DNA of 64,000 nt, taken from Capitulum mitella (taxonomy: Eukaryota > Arthropoda > Thecostraca > Pollicipedomorpha > Pollicipedidae). Position 1 is the stretch's first letter, and each line of letters opens with the position of its first letter. The notes beneath the pieces were generated by a model. The model saw only the letters and a program-made list of their open reading frames with translations, had not been told where the DNA came from and searched no databases. The DNA is taken from the NCBI GenBank assembly GCA_030062745.1, contig CP099842.1:30232901-30296900 (forward strand). The letters run 5' to 3'. A program made the translations under genes and the position numbers. Shown piece by piece: positions 22,151 to 35,129 of this stretch.

Positions 22151-25100
22151 CTTTCAACTGTAGGTTATTTGTTTATTGAAGGGTTCTTAGGTGGTTACCG
22201 CAAGGATGAGGTGCCTCTTGAAGACTAGTTTCATTTGATAGTCTCTGAAGGTTATTTTTTTTAGTTCTAACAAAACAGATTGTCATTACATGAAACGAAG
22301 ACCATTCTTCGCCGACCTATTTCTCGCAATACTCCGTGTCAGCCCAGCGTGGCGCCCTACGTTTTTATTTTTATTATTCATCGGGGCTGACGGTCATGAC
22401 GGTCCGCGGCCATACGACGCCCGTAACTTACTAAAAATGTGTCTTCAGTAAAGTAACAACGGCTGATAAATACCATCGAAGGAATACAAGAAAAGGCATG
22501 CCAAAGCAGAAATGATATCAACGCGAAAATAATGCACACGCAGAAGAAAACGCGTACGACTAGTGAGACGCATGCACCGCGGAAAAACTGATGTCCTCCC
22601 AGCAAATCCAGCATAGTGAGGGTGAGGGAGCGTCTTCCGCACGACGTGTCGCAATCGTTCCGCCACTTAGTCCTGACGGGAAGTCAACACGTGACGCACG
22701 GTTAGCGGCCCGGCACAGCAAGAACACACCAGCCTCTTGTCCCTACACAACAAATAACCGTGCGATGTAGCCAGGTGTCCGTGACACCAGGGCTGGACAG
22801 GACGCGCAACCGCCTTTCAAAGACAGTCACATTTGTTTGTACTTTGCAGGCGCCCCGACCACAAACTGGTGCTATCATATGAGATCATGTGTTATGCGTT
22901 ATGTGCAATGCCCATGAGCAGTTTTGGTATATTTAGAACAAGGGCAATGAACGCCATCTACTGCGCAGGTTTCAGCCAATCTGCAGTGACCACGGATCCC
23001 TGCTGAAGCCTTGATGTTTCAAGAAACATTGGACTCGCCAGTAAAGCTTCATTTGGTACATGCTCTCTGGGGCACCCAAAAGGATTTGTTTCAGGAATTG
23101 CAGAAGCTAGTGCTATTGTACGTGGGTGAAGCACAGTTTATGTCCCACTCTTGGGGAATCTCAACGAAACTTCCAATTAGAGAACCGTCAGAACTGCTAT
23201 GAAGGAAAGGATAGAAATAGCTATGTTCTAATAGTGTGTATCACAGCCAAACACCCCGCTTCACTCCACAGCTCTCACATTTCGACCGCAAACTGTCTGC
23301 AGAGTCGTCGGGAATTGCAACTTCAGATCTCTGAAGGGGCCCGTGTGCCCGGAATGTTGATCTCAGACTCTGTCCCGCCGCATGATCCCACGATCAAGTT
23401 TGGCCATCACAATGCCGGGCAGACGCGACCGTGGCGGTCTCTGAGCCATGATCACACCGGAGCTGGCTATTACCCTATCGGCAGATATTCGTGGGTAGAC
23501 GAACGCGTTCTTCTGTTTTGTTCATGACATGACATTCTGTTTTGTTCACGTCACTCCCCTGAACCCAGAATGTTCCCGTTTAGGCAAACCGGGCTCATTT
23601 TTAGCGAATGAGAGACGAATGTACAAGACTTCCGCAGACACGGACTGCAGACCATTTAGCGGCGCTAAAAGTCGTGCGTGTTTAGAGGCCTTGTTTCCGA
23701 ACGCCGCGGCCCGCCGTCCGTGCCTACCGATGCCGGGACAGGCTCCAGCGCCGAAACAGCACCCGAGGGAGTGACGCCTAAAAGCTGCTGCTGGTCACCG
23801 GTCATTGGCAGCTGAAGGCAAGAAAATTTGTCACCTGATTCGCGTCAGCCGGCTGCTAGCGGTTGCCTTAAAAACAAACATCTCTCTGCCATCACTCCTC
23901 CGCGTCCGTCTTGCTGTCTCGTTGCGCTTTTTGCATCAGGCCGACCATAGGGCCATTGCTTGGGGGGAGTCCGTTACGCGAGCGTCCACAGGTCTTTTTT
24001 AGTGCTGGTACGTCGCCAACCGGAAATATTTTTGCACGAGTACGTGACTATCGCCCTCCTCCGAAATGTCGTGCGTTTACCGAGAGCCACCAGCCAAAGA
24101 CTGAAGGTAGACCGAATGTACAGTGCAGATCCTCACGATGCGTTGCCAAGCGGAAGGACCCGGTGGGGGTCTCTGAGATATCGGATCTGCTTTTGCAGTG
24201 GCCGCGATGACCTTTGGTCGTGGGAGCGCCGTGTCACGGTCCGGCGTATTTCTGGATCGGAAGTGATAAACGACCCACTGTTGGAAAGGAAGCAGGATGG
24301 CTGGTAATGGTCGGCGAGTTTTGTAGAGCTGCGGCAGTGGAGTTGGTGCAGAAGTTGATGGTATGATGCGGACAGGCAGTATCGCAAACATAGCGCTTTT
24401 CGTCGAACTTCCGTAGTCCACAGCACCAAAGATCTGAGATGCCATGATGGTTGACGAAAAGCGTAATCGGCAACTATCGTGATATGCATTTAATAACCTT
24501 TTGGCCGTTTTTACGTCAGACTGCGAGGAAATGTGTTAAATCTGCTGCTTGGCAAGAGTTTGATGAAGCACAGTTAATGTCATGTAATCTAATGGTTTCT
24601 GTTTCTGTTGGACGCAATGCTCCTGTTCCGATTCGTGACGCGAGGTTCTGTTCATCACACCGGATGGCAAGTACTTCCGTTTTCAGTGAAGGCTCTTCCA
24701 TGCACTCCGTGAAGGAATGCACGTAAGAGCCAGCAGTGAAGATGGACAACGGCAATGGTCCTTGAACAATAAAAAGACGCTTTGTGTATTGTCTGTTCAG
24801 TAGAACAGACGACGATTTCGAGAAAACGCACTTCAACTCGCCTTTAAACATGTCTGCAGGGATGCTGCGCGGTATCACTGGGTTAGACATATTTTTGCCT
24901 AAAACGGGCTGAAATCACAAACCTTGCAAAGATTCTAACCTGGCATTTGCACGCTGCTGAAAACAGTTCTTCACGTTTGCCGCCCAGCGCATGCAAACGC
25001 AATAGCCTCAACAAATATTGGTTTTTATGGCTTTGAGCTCACGCTGTATGCTTTCCATCGCCTTTCTTCACCTTGGACGGACTATAGAATTACCGCATGG

Positions 25101-26125
25101 GGTGTTGGGTGGCGATATCTGTCTTCTCCTTCATCTTTCCCGACCAACTCGCGATTGGTTTACGATGCCGTCTGCCGCGGACGCGGACGCTGGCTACCGA
25201 TACCATCGGTCTTGTAAAGCAAAATACGAAAGTTGAAGATTGGCCGATATGTTTCAGGGCATGCCCTGCTGCTATGATCAAGCAGGCGAAATGCCGTGGA
25301 AAATACTTTCCTTTCTTTACAGTCACGAGACAGGCTATGAAAGGGGTTTGAAACGCATTTCGAAAATTCACGATACCGCTCGGAAAGTCTAAAGATAGCT
25401 GTTCGGGAGGTAGACAACAATTAAATACCGAGCAGTTCATGCCACGAAACATTCAGCGACTGGAATCGGGACGAATTTGCAGCCATGCACGTAACGAGGA
25501 GAAAGTCGATGCTGAGCATGTCTGGACTGGAGGTGCACTTTTGATATTGCCAATGCAGCGTCAATGTCCGCGCGATTTCGAGCTGCAGCTGCATTAGTGT
25601 ACGGTAGGGATGGATCTGAAACCGTTCCCAAAATACGGACAGTTCTGCAAACCTTCGCTCTCACCCCTTTCAGAAACATTGGAGACACTGTTCAAGGGAA
25701 TGCAAGGGACGAATCCACTTTGCGCTGCCAGGAGCCGTATAACTCTAAGAGCGGTTGGAAATGGGTAAAAGATGGACCTTTCATGGACTGAAGGAGACAT
25801 TGTGCAATGTTTTATGGGGACAATAAGATATCCGTAATAAGGCGTAGGAATGGGGAGGGGGATCCGTGGTTACCATGGTACCCGTTAAATGTTCAGTCTT
25901 CCGAGAACGCTGAGCATTAACACCATGGTGGTGCATGGAAGGAATCAGCTTCACTGAGACGTTCCTACACCTATGCCCGTAACGACTTGAGACTACGAGA
26001 AACATAGGCATACTCAATAGCAGCTGACTAAGGGAGTCTGAACCCGATGTTCTTTTAGAACAGGGAAAAGCAATGAGTATGAAGGTGCATGCCTTAATGA
26101 CCTTTGCGCTCTTATTCACGTGTTG

Positions 26126-26163
<38 letters not shown>
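26126..26163 (+). repeat. (TTTA)n microsatellite
   Basis: About nine uninterrupted TTTA units followed by a short T run. Confidence 0.9.
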
Positions 26164-26399
26164 GTATCGAATGGCTCTGAGCAGAAAGGCTCCAGGACGG
26201 ACCCAAAGACTATGCTGTGGAGCAGGAGGCGAAGGCTCCCTGGGCGTAAACCCCCGCGGCGTAGGTCACGGTCAGACTGAGATTACCTCAAACTGCCCTC
26301 CCTCTGCATCGGTCAGGGCAGCCCGGATTCGCTGAGACGCCCGCGGTGCCCCTCTCCTGAGCAGAGAACTCCAGACAGCCCCGCGCTCGCTGCCCGTCC

Positions 26400-26660
26400 G
26401 GCGGCCCGCGGGACGGCGCGGCCGGCCGGCGCCCGAGGCGACTCACCTGAGCGAGCGTCACGCGACGGTGCAGACGGCGTGCCCTGAGGGGACGGTGTCT
26501 GTCGGTCGCCGACCGTCCGCCGCCGTTATGTAGCGGCCAGCGGCGGCCGCGCGCGCCGCCGCTGGCTGGTGCGGCGCCGCGCGTCGGTCGCTGAACACGC
26601 CGGGCTGGGCTGACTGGGGCACGGCTGACACCGCTGTGGGTGGACGAAGGTAAGTGGAAC
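26400..26660. promoter_or_regulatory. CpG-rich block with donors in both directions
   Basis: A short GC- and CpG-rich island. On the minus strand a leader could run from about 26500 to 26451, ending CGCTCGCTCAG before a consensus donor GTGAGT. A TATA-like CTACATAAC lies upstream near 26530. This is a good candidate first (non-coding) exon for the FLRLamide gene. On the plus strand, GGACGAAG ends at 26649 before GTAAGT, another good donor that could start a divergent transcript. Neither is proven; the island and donors are seen, the gene links are inferred. Confidence 0.4.
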
Positions 26661-29600
26661 CGACCCTCCTGAATCGTGCCAGTCAAACAAAAAAGATCTG
26701 GCTTTGTATTTACTCAGTTACATGCATTGTGTATTTATGTTAGCTTGGTTATGCCTTGTGTGAAATTAAGCACAACTGCTTTCGACTGCACCCTGAAAAT
26801 AGCCATCAACAATGGCACGCCTTGACCCTGAGACCCATTTTTTTGTGTCGATGGGCTAACGACTCGTGTCAGCTTGACCAGATATCCTTCTTTCCGTTGA
26901 TCATTTCGCTGTTTTGACAATTTTTTCGTTTATAGTCATGAAAGGTTTTGGCGAACAACAAGCGAAAAGAGACGTAATAAGATGGTATAACCATTGAAGA
27001 GAAGCACCATACATAAAAGATAAAATTGGGCCGTTTCATTTACATTGTACGCCGCCATACCAACAACGGACCCATGAAGTTGCGTCGAACAGCGTACGAG
27101 TCGTGGGCTGTCCCACGACAGAAAGAAGGCATATTCCTAGAATTTGTCTTTTGTTGTGGCTCATCCCGTAGTCTGTCCATTCTAGTGGGCATTGCACCAA
27201 GCTTATCCATTTTTTCTTTCTAAAATGTATGTACATTTCTGAGCTTAAGGAACAAGTTACAAGGTTGCTAGCTGGAATGTCGGACTCATGGCGATGACAC
27301 AATAAAAGGAAGGACGGGAGCACGCTCCGTCCAAAATCTTGATGCGTTCTCTTGATCACCTAGCACGTGCATGTGAATGCTAAGTGCATGTGTGCCTGGT
27401 TCGCCGTAATGCTACTGCGCTTTCTCCCGAAAATCTTTTCTAGGGCCCAGGAATCACTCAGATCATGGCATGACTCAAGATGCACATATCAGCAAAACGG
27501 AAGCCATACAGCCGCTTGCTGTTGGCCTATTCAAAACGTTTGTTTACGTCAGCTGATTTTCGAGGCGTTTTTGTCAGTGACACAGGATGCACGAGGTCGA
27601 GGAGAAAAAAATACTTAAACTACCACTCGAAGTTTTCAGTACGCAGAACGTTCGGAGCTTAGAAGACAGACGGAGGCACGCGGTTCCATGGATCGCTGCC
27701 TGATAAGCAGAAGCCGTCTCAGAGGCCGTAGGTCTGCACTTTGGTGCACGGAGATCGGCAGCCGCCAGTGGAGCGGACCGCGTGCACCGTGACGACGACC
27801 CCTCAGTCACTGGGCATTCCCATGCCGTCTGTCTGTCGTGTTGCGTCATCACTGCTGCCGAGGCGGATCGGTTTGCCCGTGGACTACCCCCCGCCAGGTG
27901 CCCTCTACCCGTGCTTTAAAATCAGGTGAAGTCAGAGGAATGGCCTCAAAGTCAAACCGTTTGGCAGTTTCCGTGTTCGAATGCTCGAACGCTAGAACGC
28001 TCCCAGTACTTTTACTTTCCACGAAGGCATCGCCCGAAAACTCGCCTGGGATGCTCTTCCTCCCGGTCGGCGAGACCAAATTTCCCTGCCTCTGGAAGCC
28101 GACGATGGTGAACGATCCCTGTAACACTGCTGATCCGCGCACGGCCCGAGGGAAGACGATGTTCCTCCGTGTGCTGAAGCACTGGTACGAAGATTAGAAG
28201 TGTTCCCACTTTTCAACGGTGGCCGTTAGCGCTATGACGAAAATGCTGTCTCAGTTTTACCTGATCACCTTCATTTTCAGGGCTGTTTTGGGCGCACATG
28301 CTGAAGTCTTTCAGGTTTTATATTTGGCCTCTGCTGATAACATTAATAAATGCTAGAGGACTGGAAATGAATCCAGTCCTCTAGTCCTCTAATCCAAAAT
28401 GGCTACGACACGTCAGAAATAAATCCATGTGCATGCTCCTGGTCTGAACTAAAGAGGCATTACGTCCTAATAATATGGAAAACAGATTTTGTTTTGCTTG
28501 CAGATCTCCCGTTGTCTTGTATTATCATTATTGTTATTTTTTGGTTACCCTAAAAACCATTCCCAAATGGAACACGAATGCGGTTTTGTCGGGTGCGAAC
28601 ACCTCGATATATTACTGCAGCAGACGGGCATGTTTACCCAGGGCAATGGTTTTTCAGACCATAGGCTTCTGAACGGCCTGAAGCACTCGTTTCGGAATAA
28701 TCGGCTGATCTGTTTCTCTTGAAATGTTTTTCGGTCAGTTGAGCGGAGCAACATTCCATCCACCTCTACCTCTAAATAACTGCCGTGCTTAATAACGGAT
28801 AGATTTTTGGCGACGTTTAACTGTTAACGGAAGGACTGTCTAATCAAGAAGATCATAGAGCTCATGCCTCGCCCCGTCTGCACTATTCCATTCATACGTC
28901 GCCGGCCAAACGCCTTTTCTCCAGTCCATCGGTTAGCGTTTTGGCACAGAAGCCCCGCCATGTGTCCACCACTCATCCTTGTTGGGCCCACCAGTGGCAT
29001 ATTCCTTCATAAGCCAAACAGTGTTATGGGTCCCGTTTGTTAGCAGGAAATTCCATTGGTGTTTTGAGACATAACTGTGGTGTGCTCAGTCGTCACCAAG
29101 TGCCCGTCTCACGTTACCATAGTGTCGGTTCCGCATGAGGGCTGTAACCTCTAGTTATTTTAGGGCGCTGCTGACGTTTTAGTGGCAACGTTCTCCTTGT
29201 GCCGACATGTCGCCGGTTCGTACGTCAGGGCGCCCGCTTTTATATTGTTGTTATTGTTATTATAAGCGCGCCTTACAGCGGCTGTCAGGGCGTCTTTCAG
29301 CAACTACTGTAATGCTCTATTGCTTGGTGTGATTTCCTTCGTGATAACGTTCTCTATTGTATCCTGGGCCACAGGGTCCATTCTACCATCGCTATCAGGA
29401 CCGTCTTTGTATGCCTCCGCGGTGCAGCTCTGGTTATTCTGCGGTGTTCTTGTCGCGTTTACATGGCGGCGTTTTTGTTCCCGTTAGCTGGGGCGTCGCG
29501 TTGGGATGGCGTGTTTTCAGCCAATCACGGCGCCCCTGTCGTCGATCTGGGGCCATTCACTGCCCTCGACAGGTTGCGCATCATTCACCGAAGTTTCCTC

Positions 29601-30959
29601 CGTGGTTCACTGTCGCGAGTGTAGCATTTACCAAGTGCATACCTTCAAGTCAGAGCGATTTTCGGGTCGTTTCTCTCCACGCAATACCACAGGACTTACG
29701 TTAAAATCGTCAAACGTTAACAGTGTTACCACCCTCTCTGCCCTATACCCTGCACCCATGGTGGTGGCTCTTCTCCAAGTATCTATACAATACCGCCCTG
29801 CTGTTTCTCGTGGTTGAGGTGTTGACTGTTATTCGGTTATTCAGTAGTCTGCACATCTGTCCCACCTGGCATCGACACGGTATTGGCTGGCTTCGAGGTA
29901 TTTACCGGAGTCTGCCCAAATCGGTTTTCTGTCCCTGGCATGATGAAAAAGGACAAACATCACGCAGCAGTGAGCAGCCTGTGGATGATGAAATAGCAAA
30001 GCGCATGTCGTCATGGCAGGTTTTGAAATGGTGCGTTGGAAAAATAAGTAACTCCAGACGATGCATTTATCAGTGACTGATTCAAAAGAAGAAAAAGCCG
30101 GTGGATGATATCATTTCGAGGACGTTTTTATCAGCCGAGGTACATGTGGTTACCCGCTTCGTGTTTAACGTTCTCAGTGACATTTTCAAAAACATATAGA
30201 AGTAAGGTTACGTACCCGATAGTCAAACGTGAGACGGCTAAACGACCACGGACCATATTCTAAGCTAATGTCCACAGCTGGCTGATTACCGGAAATAACA
30301 CTTAGCATTGGCAATGTGGATGCAACAGATGGTTGACTGTGGGACACGGAAACGAATCCTTGTTTTTTTTTTTGAAAACGCACATTTAACGAAACCCCAT
30401 TGTATTTTACAATATTACTTACATGACTCGATGAAAGATGAATAATGACGTAGAACAAGTTGCTTGGACGCCATTTTTTACCGATGCCTTATGGCATTAA
30501 GCGTCAAAGCGTTACAGTTTTCTGTCCGAGATTTTGCAAAAACGTCAGTTTTTTTGCCGATCTTTGGTGATCAGAAGCATATATCACAGAATCTCTAAGC
30601 CAGACTTTTCTGATTAGTCTCTCTGATGCCCAAAAAACAACGCCAGAGACGTAACTCATAAAAAAGTAAATTTACATTATCCCTATTTAAGATGCGGAAG
30701 TTTACATGTGGGGTCGGGTTTTCAAATCATGAACTGGGGAACTGTGATCGAAAGCTTTTTGTTTTGATTTTTGTTTTTTTTTTGTTTTTTGTTTGACCGT
30801 TTCATCGTTATTTTCAAACCAGTGTTTCGGGCTGATCCGCCTGTTATGTCGGTTTTTCGACCTAGGTAAAAGATTTGAAAGCCATCTAGCCTGTTCCCCA
30901 AATAACGCCCGGCTTAACTGGAGAGCAGACGTTACTTTTTGTAGTATAATGGCTTATTA
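26661..30959. other. Intergenic; no gene seen
   Basis: Mixed-composition DNA. Short frames near 27.7-28.2 and 29.4-30.1 kb lack domains and exon borders. It holds the hairpin at 28353-28384. Nothing else is recognised. Confidence 0.5.
28353..28384. repeat. Perfect 12-bp hairpin
   Basis: CTAGAGGACTGG, an 8-nt loop (aaatgaat), then CCAGTCCTCTAG. It is followed at once by a second partial copy of TAGTCCTCTA. It could be a transcript-end hairpin or a relic of a small inverted repeat; no gene is adjacent. Confidence 0.7.
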
Positions 30960-30963
30960 TTAA

Positions 30964-31763
30964 CCCGCGCACGACCGTCGGTCCGTCCCGAACATCGGCG
31001 ACTGGGGGGGGGGGGCAGTTGACTGCCCCCCCTCTAACTCACGAACGGTTGGTTGCACGATAAAAATAAGCATACCGTTGGAAAGCCTGTGACGAGTAGA
31101 GCTCGAAACTGGTCTCATTTTTAGATTTAGATAATATGTAAGCCAATTTACGCCCTATATATGTTTTCTCATAGCCGACTGCATGAGACCGAGAAATGGC
31201 CTGAATCTCAAGGGCTGTGACTAATAACGCATAGGTAACGGCACCAGCGCACAAGTAAATGTCCGCGGATGACGATACACGTCTAATTTCCTCAGATTTG
31301 TTCAATATATACGCCGAAACGTTGAGTTAAAGACACCGTAATTCTCCCGTCAGCCGTCAGTGTGCGCCGCTGCCGTATGCGGTACCAAATTGACGGGAAC
31401 TAATTTTAGCAGATTTGTTACATCTATTATATGTTATCATCTTTACATCTATTATCTCTAGATTTGTTACATCTAAAGATAGCAGATTTGTTGCATCTAT
31501 CAGGATCACTAATCCCTGAAAGTATTATTGAGATATCTTGTTTTGCGAAAAAGTTAGAGGGCGCTAAACTTTTTTTGACATAGGTCTGTTTGACCTGACC
31601 TAGGTCAGGCACCTGACGTGACCTGAGGTCAAAATTTTGACACGAGACGTAAAATTGATGACGCAAAAGGTACACAAAGTTTCGTGACTCTGTGTTTGTT
31701 GGTTCTCTCGCAATCCCAGAAAAACCTCAGGGGGCAGTCAACTGCCCCCCAGTCGGGGACGGG
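30964..31763. mobile_element. piggyBac-like non-autonomous element, copy A (800 bp)
   Basis: Flanked on both sides by TTAA (30960-30963, 31764-31767), with termini CCCGCGCACGACC and, reverse-complemented, CCCGTCCCCGACTGG: CCC-start ends at TTAA are the piggyBac signature. Just inside each end lies a palindrome around GGGGGCAGTTGACTGCCCCC. No transposase is inside. It is about 90% alike to copy B (60376-61562), which is in the opposite orientation and about 390 bp longer. Copy A replaces part of the middle with a few short repeats of tagatgtaacaaatct, so it looks like an internally deleted derivative. Confidence 0.8.
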
Positions 31764-31767
31764 TTAA

Positions 31768-34700
31768 GATCAAGATCGGTCAAGAGGCCATTTGGCCCTT
31801 GCTCCTCTTTAGCTACCGTTCTGTTCATGTTTCACGGTTATTACGGGATATTGCTGTCCACACTGAAAATTGTTGACGCCAGTCACTTGGATTTGCGGAG
31901 TGGTCTACAACAATACCCATGAAACGCGCATTCGTGGTGTATGCTACACCAAATCAGCTCGCTGCTGATTCTGTGAGGTTATCGGAACTCTTGTTATACC
32001 CTTTATTTATTTACCCTAGCCGTCAGAAGGTTATACCCTTCTGACGGTTTCTTAACACGACTCCGACGGTAGCAAGATCCTTACGACACTGTTCTTATAA
32101 GTCGGAAAATCTCCCGACTTTCTGCGATACTGTGAAGACCCTTCAGACACTGTCAAATCATGCAGTACCCCCGCCTAACAACCTTAAAATTTCCCGTGGC
32201 GCTGGTAGAATCTTTCCAAAACGCCTCACATATCCTGCAGCATTCCTTCATTACGTCCTCAGAATTCATCCTGTATCCTTCCGTACCTCGGTCAATACGC
32301 TTCATGATTCCACTGGAAACGAGGCTCCTCCACAGTGCCTAGTAATATCAAGAACACAACGACTACTTTTCATCGGTTTTGTGATGGAATGTATGTGAAC
32401 TTAATATTTTTCAACAGAAACCAACATCTGCAACGTAACCCAAGCAACCTGATATCGACGATTCTCACTGACCTCACAACGCTGCTTTACCGCGGATACG
32501 ATCCATCACCCTAGGGGCGCCTCGTCATTGTCACCGCACGTGGCGACAGCGATCCCTCAACGTACATGGTCGATTGCGGCACGCACAGCCAGGTTGCGGC
32601 ACTGCAGGTGAATATGCGGCCGCCACAGCCAAGGAGCCACTCCAGCGTTTTGCGGCGCGACCTAAATAGGAACTCCGTCAGACATGGTTCTACTAGCAGC
32701 ATGACAGCTAGATATTACCCTGTCATCCAGTCAATGGTCAATTATCTTAGCGGCTGGCCACACTGGAAATGATGGTGCACAAGAATTATGTTAAATGGGG
32801 AAAATTTCGAGACAGCTACCCAACTCATTCCCAGACATCAGCATTCTAAACCGGCCCATAACCGACATATCCAGTGGCATCAGTGCGAATTTTGAAGAAA
32901 ACTGCTGAATATCACTCCAGGTACATTTGTTTGGGCCCGGTGGCCTCGGAAGGAGCAGACGCAATGGGTAGTAGAACAGATTAGCTTTAGGTAGTAGACA
33001 CATTAGCTTCGACACCGAGCATATCGTCTGAATGCGATCTGCGGAAATAATACAAGATTTATCTCGGCGGTCCGCACTACAAGTTACTAAAATTCCAAAA
33101 AATGCCCATGTTTCATGTTACACCTTGCGACAACATAATTTACATGCAGTGTCATGGACCGTTTTGTCCGACCAAAAGCATTATCAAACGGTTGAGACTC
33201 ACGGTTTTTCATTCGCATTTACGCACATCACACATTTGCTGTTTACTGTCCCACTGGTCTGCAATACAAAAACACATATATTCGACATCCAGAAAACGGT
33301 GAAAAGCTCCAGGCACAAACTACTACTTTATTTCTGGCCTCGCTCTCATAGTCTTATCACGAGGACATCCGATGACGGCAGTAACGCCATGAAGCGGCCT
33401 AATCATTGTCACAGTTGCCGGGCCGTGATTTATTTTTATCTTGGGTGGCCTCTCGATCTCTCCCCACAACTGCAAATACACAAGCAAGTCATTTATTTTT
33501 CGCAACTCTCGTCCTGGGGCTGGAGGAGGGACGATTTCATTGCAAGCTGCCAAGGACTTTACCATGATAGTGTGAATCGTGAAAAATGACAGCATTATAT
33601 GTACCAGCACATTAGATAAAGTCAAAATGAGGTATTTCCACAGGTATCAATGTACAGAATACATAAAAAATGCAGGTCTTCTTTTCCATGCGTCTTATTA
33701 AAAAAGTAGCATATGGCTTATGTTGGTAACATTGCATTCAGATATAAAGAATAAGATAAGAATGCATCCGCTAATGCGGAATATGTTGTCCCTTTTAATG
33801 AGATATTTGTGCGACTTAAAACAGATTCCATTTCCGCTTTCAACGACATGCTTGGAACTCATCTGTAGGTAGGCCGAAAACAAGCAGTCTAGCGCCTTTC
33901 CTTCTGAGTTACCCTAAAAAAGCACAAGAGTCTCATTCCCCGTCTCAGTGAGGATCCAGACTATGGATCCAACATTGACATAGGGATGGCGATGCCACTT
34001 GTACCAGAGCTGAGCTCGGAAGGCGGCACAGGAGAGGGCACATGTTACAAAACTAGTGAGATATACCTGTTCTTTGATACAGAATGTCATTTAGCATGCA
34101 TGAAAGGCACTCTGGGTCACACGACGAAGCAGTTATTCAGTCTTCAATAGACAGTAGTGCTCACGAGTTTAATGCCTTCACCTTCAGTCACAGTCACCAT
34201 CCATCACGCTGCTGAATTCACATTGGCGTCCGCACGCTGAGGGGCAAAACTGGTGGCCTTCTGATCACCTTAAAACATCTTCGGCGCGCCGCTTAAATCC
34301 CTTGCAGCGTCACTCTGACACTAAAGTTACCAGCTGCCGAGTCAAAGCACGTGATGACGCCATTTCAAAACCCACTTTTTGGCAGGAGTTCAGTAGCTTA
34401 AAGAGCCTCCATCACACGATGAAACTTTCATCAAAAGCGACCTAGATGTCCAACGTTCTGCACATGAAAAAGTGTACCAATAATGCAAGTAATTTAACTT
34501 CATATCTGCACATATTACGGGTTAGTTGTGTGTACTTTGTTCACATGCAAATACTATAGGGCGTAAACATAGTGTCAAGGCGGGATTCCGGCTCTGTTAA
34601 AGAGCCGTGGCGACACCATCTTGATACGGCGCGCAGATTCAGTGTGGTGTTGGTGTTTCGAAACACCCTCAGACCACTGCAGACACGCATACGAAACGCT

Positions 34701-34781
34701 GCTGTCAGCGAGCAAAGCGCACTGATGACGTTCTTTGGGAGCTTAACCAGCGTTGCCCCCAGTCCTCTACACTCGAGACCA
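31768..34781. other. Intergenic; no gene seen
   Basis: AT-moderate DNA with one hairpin (32020-32047). A 185-codon open frame at 33032-33589 has no recognisable domain, low GC3 unlike the real exons here, and no splice borders, so it is not called. Confidence 0.5.
32020..32047. repeat. Perfect 11-bp hairpin
   Basis: CCGTCAGAAGG, a 6-nt loop (ttatac), then CCTTCTGACGG. The word ttataccctt also occurs a little upstream, so it may have arisen by a local inverted duplication. Confidence 0.7.
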
Positions 34782-34936
34782 CCGACGCAGCCAGAGGGAG
34801 AGGGGCCGCCCCCCCCCCCTTAGGCCAGCATTCTTTGTGAAAACCATTGCACATCGCCTTCCCAGTGGACAGTTTTCGTATAGTTTCAGTTCACACTAAG
34901 CTCCCCCTCCTCAAGAAAATCATGGCTGCGCCCCTG
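34782..34936. mobile_element. Short hAT-like MITE, degraded
   Basis: The right end, reverse-complemented, reads CAGGGGCGCAGCCATGATTT, a common hAT-type MITE terminus. The left end near 34782 (cgacgcagccagagggag) matches its core GCAGCCA followed by a G-rich run. Target duplication is not clear. Family inferred from termini only. Confidence 0.35.
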
Positions 34937-35129
34937 CTCACGACCAAATCCCAGCCTTCTTGAATTCCTGTCAAGCCTCCCTAATAAAGAATTACATCGT
35001 CCACCGCCATCCTAACCAAAATTCCCAGCCATTCTGCATGGACGTCCCGTGTGTCCGCGTCAAAAGCCTCCGTCGTAATTAGTCGACGGGGTGTGCCTGC
35101 CCGACATCCTTCCCCTCTTGATGGATTCT

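Larger units (their letters stand above)
20006..26449 (-). other. Probable 5' intron of the FLRLamide gene; no other gene seen
   Basis: The region runs from the acceptor at 20006 to a strong minus-strand donor at 26450. It contains one hAT-like MITE (21767-22150). Between 23 and 25.7 kb there are several short open frames on both strands, none with a recognisable domain or exon-like splice borders. The remaining sequence is AT-moderate and looks non-coding. That this is one intron is inference. Confidence 0.35.

Noticed and set aside
24516-24890. 124-codon minus-strand frame
   Set aside because: Looks somewhat protein-like but has no recognisable domain, splice borders or repeat partner in the window.
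33032-33589. 185-codon plus-strand frame
   Set aside because: No domain, no exon borders, and codon use unlike the GC3-rich genes of this window.
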